NCBI GenBank assembly: GCA_021786385.1
Contig: JAJYNJ010000070.1
Location: forward strand, 1-40,249
Source: Chloroflexota bacterium
Lineage (GTDB): Bacteria > Chloroflexota > Limnocylindria > Limnocylindrales > CSP1-4
Reading direction: 5' to 3'
Length of the DNA stretch: 40,249 nucleotides
Part shown: positions 39,184-40,249 of the stretch, piece after piece
Layout: every line of letters begins with the position of its first letter
Position numbering within the stretch: position 1 is the first letter of the stretch
Made by a program: the position numbers and the translations under genes
The notes under the pieces: generated by a model
The model's input: only the letters and a program-made list of their open reading frames with translations
Databases searched by the model: none
What the model was told of the DNA's origin: nothing

Positions 39184-39873
39184 TCACGACCGAAAGCGGT
39201 TCGGCCGAGCGAGCGGGTCGACCGCCGCCGGGCGCCTGCCGAGGCGCCGCAGCAGGGCGTCGATCTCGTCGCGGTACCCACGGCCGGACGGCGCGCGCTC
39301 CAGCCACTCGAGGAACTCGGGATCGTGCCGTGCGATCTCGCCCAGTGACCACCCGGCATAGCGGCTGAACGTGAGCACCGCGCCTTCGGGACGCCCGGGC
39401 GGGGGGCCGGCGGCATGCACCGTTGCGGCTCCTGCGCCCGACGCAGGTTCAGCCGCCGCCGGCCGAGCCTCCGACGGGCGGGCTCCCGCCGTTGGGCGCG
39501 GGGCGTTCGCGCTGCCGGAGCCACCAACCGGACGCCGTGCGCTCCCCTCCGTCGGCGTGGAGCGGATGCGTCCGAAGCGTTCGTCGTTGGCGCCGCCTGC
39601 CGGCCCGGTCGGGCTCGCCCACGGCGCGGAGCGGGGAGCGGCGTAGCCCGGCGTGGGGGCCGCGCGGCTGCGGTCGTAGGCCGCGCGCTGCACGGGATCG
39701 CGCAGCACTGCCCATGCCCGATTGATCTCGCTCATGCGGCGTGCCGCCGCCGCGTCGTCGGTGATGTCGGGGTGGTAGCGCCGAGCGAGCCGGCGATACG
39801 CGGCGCGAAGGGCGCGCAGATCGGCGTGCGGCTCGACCTCCAGGATCCGGTAGAGGTCTTCCTCCAGCGTCAC
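39184..39873 (-). CDS. J-domain protein with C-terminal ExoX-type domain
   Basis: The 229-residue product begins with a J domain (about 5-60): DLYRILEVEPHADLRALRAAYRRLARRYHPDITDD, with HPD at 34-36, which stimulates an Hsp70 ATPase. A long Pro/Ala/Ser-rich linker (about 65-165) leads to a small domain, VLTFSRYAGWSLGEIARHDPEFLEWLERAPSG, matching the pattern of the small domain found at the C-terminus of ExoX-type exonucleases (FGKYKGWxLxEIxxxDPxYLxWL). It lacks the zinc motifs of full DnaJ, so it is a specialised type C J protein. The GTG start at 39873 has GGAGG six bases upstream; an ATG at 39909 is less likely. Confidence 0.86.
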   Translation of the reverse strand: MTLEEDLYRILEVEPHADLRALRAAYRRLARRYHPDITDDAAAARRMSEINRAWAVLRDPVQRAAYDRSRAAPTPGYAAPRSAPWASPTGPAGGANDERFGRIRSTPTEGSARRPVGGSGSANAPRPTAGARPSEARPAAAEPASGAGAATVHAAGPPPGRPEGAVLTFSRYAGWSLGEIARHDPEFLEWLERAPSGRGYRDEIDALLRRLGRRPAAVDPLARPNRFRS

Positions 39874-40129
39874 GCCCGACCTCCCCCCACACGATGGGGC
39901 GCCGCCCATGAATCCCGGCGCCGCCTGCCGGCGGGTCGCCCCGCCTTCGACCGGGTCGAGGGTACCATTCCAGGAGCCCCCCGCGAAGGGGCGCCTCTGC
40001 GGCGTGGCCGCCGTTGGCGCTCGATGCGAGGCACTGCCCGCGGGCGTGTGCGAGCCGCAGGCCCCCGCCGCACCGTGACGAGGAGCCGACGAGTGGGGAG
40101 CGACCGTCGCGTTGACGCTGGCTGTGGTT
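39874..40129. other. Intergenic region before the insertion sequence end
   Basis: No gene is supportable here. A TTGACG at 40112-40117 might serve as -35 for the following transposase, but no good -10 follows at the right distance. An imperfect GC-rich hairpin is visible near 39975-40000. Confidence 0.4.
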
Positions 40130-40249
40130 GCTCAGTGAATCTGACAGCCCGAACTGCTCAGTGACTCTGTCAGTCTCTCCGGATGCGAGAGGGGCTGATA
40201 TTGACGACACAGGACCAGCAGCGTATCGAGGTGCTGGCACGCTGGGTGG
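40130..40249 (+). mobile_element. Left end of a probable insertion sequence (cut by window edge)
   Basis: Two near-identical 18-base direct repeats, GCTCAGTGAATCTGACAG (40130-40147) and GCTCAGTGACTCTGTCAG (40156-40173), differ at two positions and sit 26 bases apart, start to start. They precede a transposase-like reading frame. Repeated subterminal motifs of this kind are typical transposase-binding sites at IS ends. Base composition is less GC-rich than the rest of the window. The exact terminal base and target duplication cannot be told from one end. Confidence 0.6.
40183..40249 (+). CDS. Putative transposase N-terminus (partial)
   Basis: From ATG 40183 the frame reads MREGLILTTQDQQRIEVLARWV and runs off the window. 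The pattern (short start, then a polar segment leading to RIEVLARWV) resembles the opening of ISNCY/IS1202-like transposases, where a helix-turn-helix follows (Q-R-xx-VLxxV). Only 22 residues are visible, so the family is a guess supported mainly by the adjacent repeats. A TTG at 40201 is an alternative start. Confidence 0.5.
   Translation, partial: MREGLILTTQDQQRIEVLARWV

Overview
The window is a GC-rich bacterial chromosome segment centred on the replication-origin neighbourhood. It holds dnaA, dnaN, recF, parAB, gyrAB and the rpmH-rnpA-yidD-yidC-jag cluster, along with secA, prfB, smpB/ssrA, ftsEX and an mreD-PBP2-rodA cell-wall operon. The very high GC content, frequent GTG starts, 4-base stop/start overlaps, a VanW-type wall protein, proline-rich secreted tails and the lack of any outer-membrane or LPS gene suggest a monoderm, high-GC lineage. 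Chloroflexota is my best guess, with Actinobacteria-like relatives as the alternative; this is inference only.

Layout. 1-6.5 kb (minus strand): csaA, dnaA, a dnaA-dnaN spacer with TTGTCCACA boxes (candidate oriC), dnaN, recF, a DUF721/DciA-like gene, and a PP2C-fold membrane protein cut by the left edge. 6.5-11.9 kb (plus): a consensus promoter, then rpmH-rnpA-yidD-yidC-jag, then a VanW-family gene. 12-34.7 kb (minus), in transcription order: parS/parA-parB-gyrB-PaaI thioesterase-AlkD-like-gyrA-prs-small membrane protein-secA-ydcF; then a promoter and a new Cys-rich ORF-prfB (with a programmed +1 frameshift)-GNAT; then an inositol-phosphatase family gene, ftsE-ftsX-ctpA, smpB-ssrA (tmRNA) and a secreted phosphoesterase. 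34.7-35.5 kb is a non-coding divergent spacer with parS, a 22-bp perfect palindrome and a promoter. 35.5-39.1 kb (plus): mreD-PBP2-rodA. 39.2-39.9 kb (minus): a J-domain protein. The last ~120 bases look like the left end of an insertion sequence with the first codons of a transposase.

How it fits together: initiation (DnaA, DnaN, RecF, DciA-like), origin segregation (ParA/ParB/parS), supercoiling (gyrase), ribosome and RNA maturation (L34, RnpA), membrane insertion and secretion (YidC/YidD, SecA), ribosome rescue and termination (SmpB, tmRNA, RF2), and division and wall growth (FtsEX, a CtpA protease, MreD/PBP2/RodA). Nearly all genes are core functions. The less ordinary items are the 8-Cys ORF coupled to prfB, the degenerate PP2C-like protein, repair and thioesterase genes inside the gyrase run, a natural Val at GyrA position 83, a J-domain/ExoX-C-type fusion, and the long minus-strand block facing the inferred origin.
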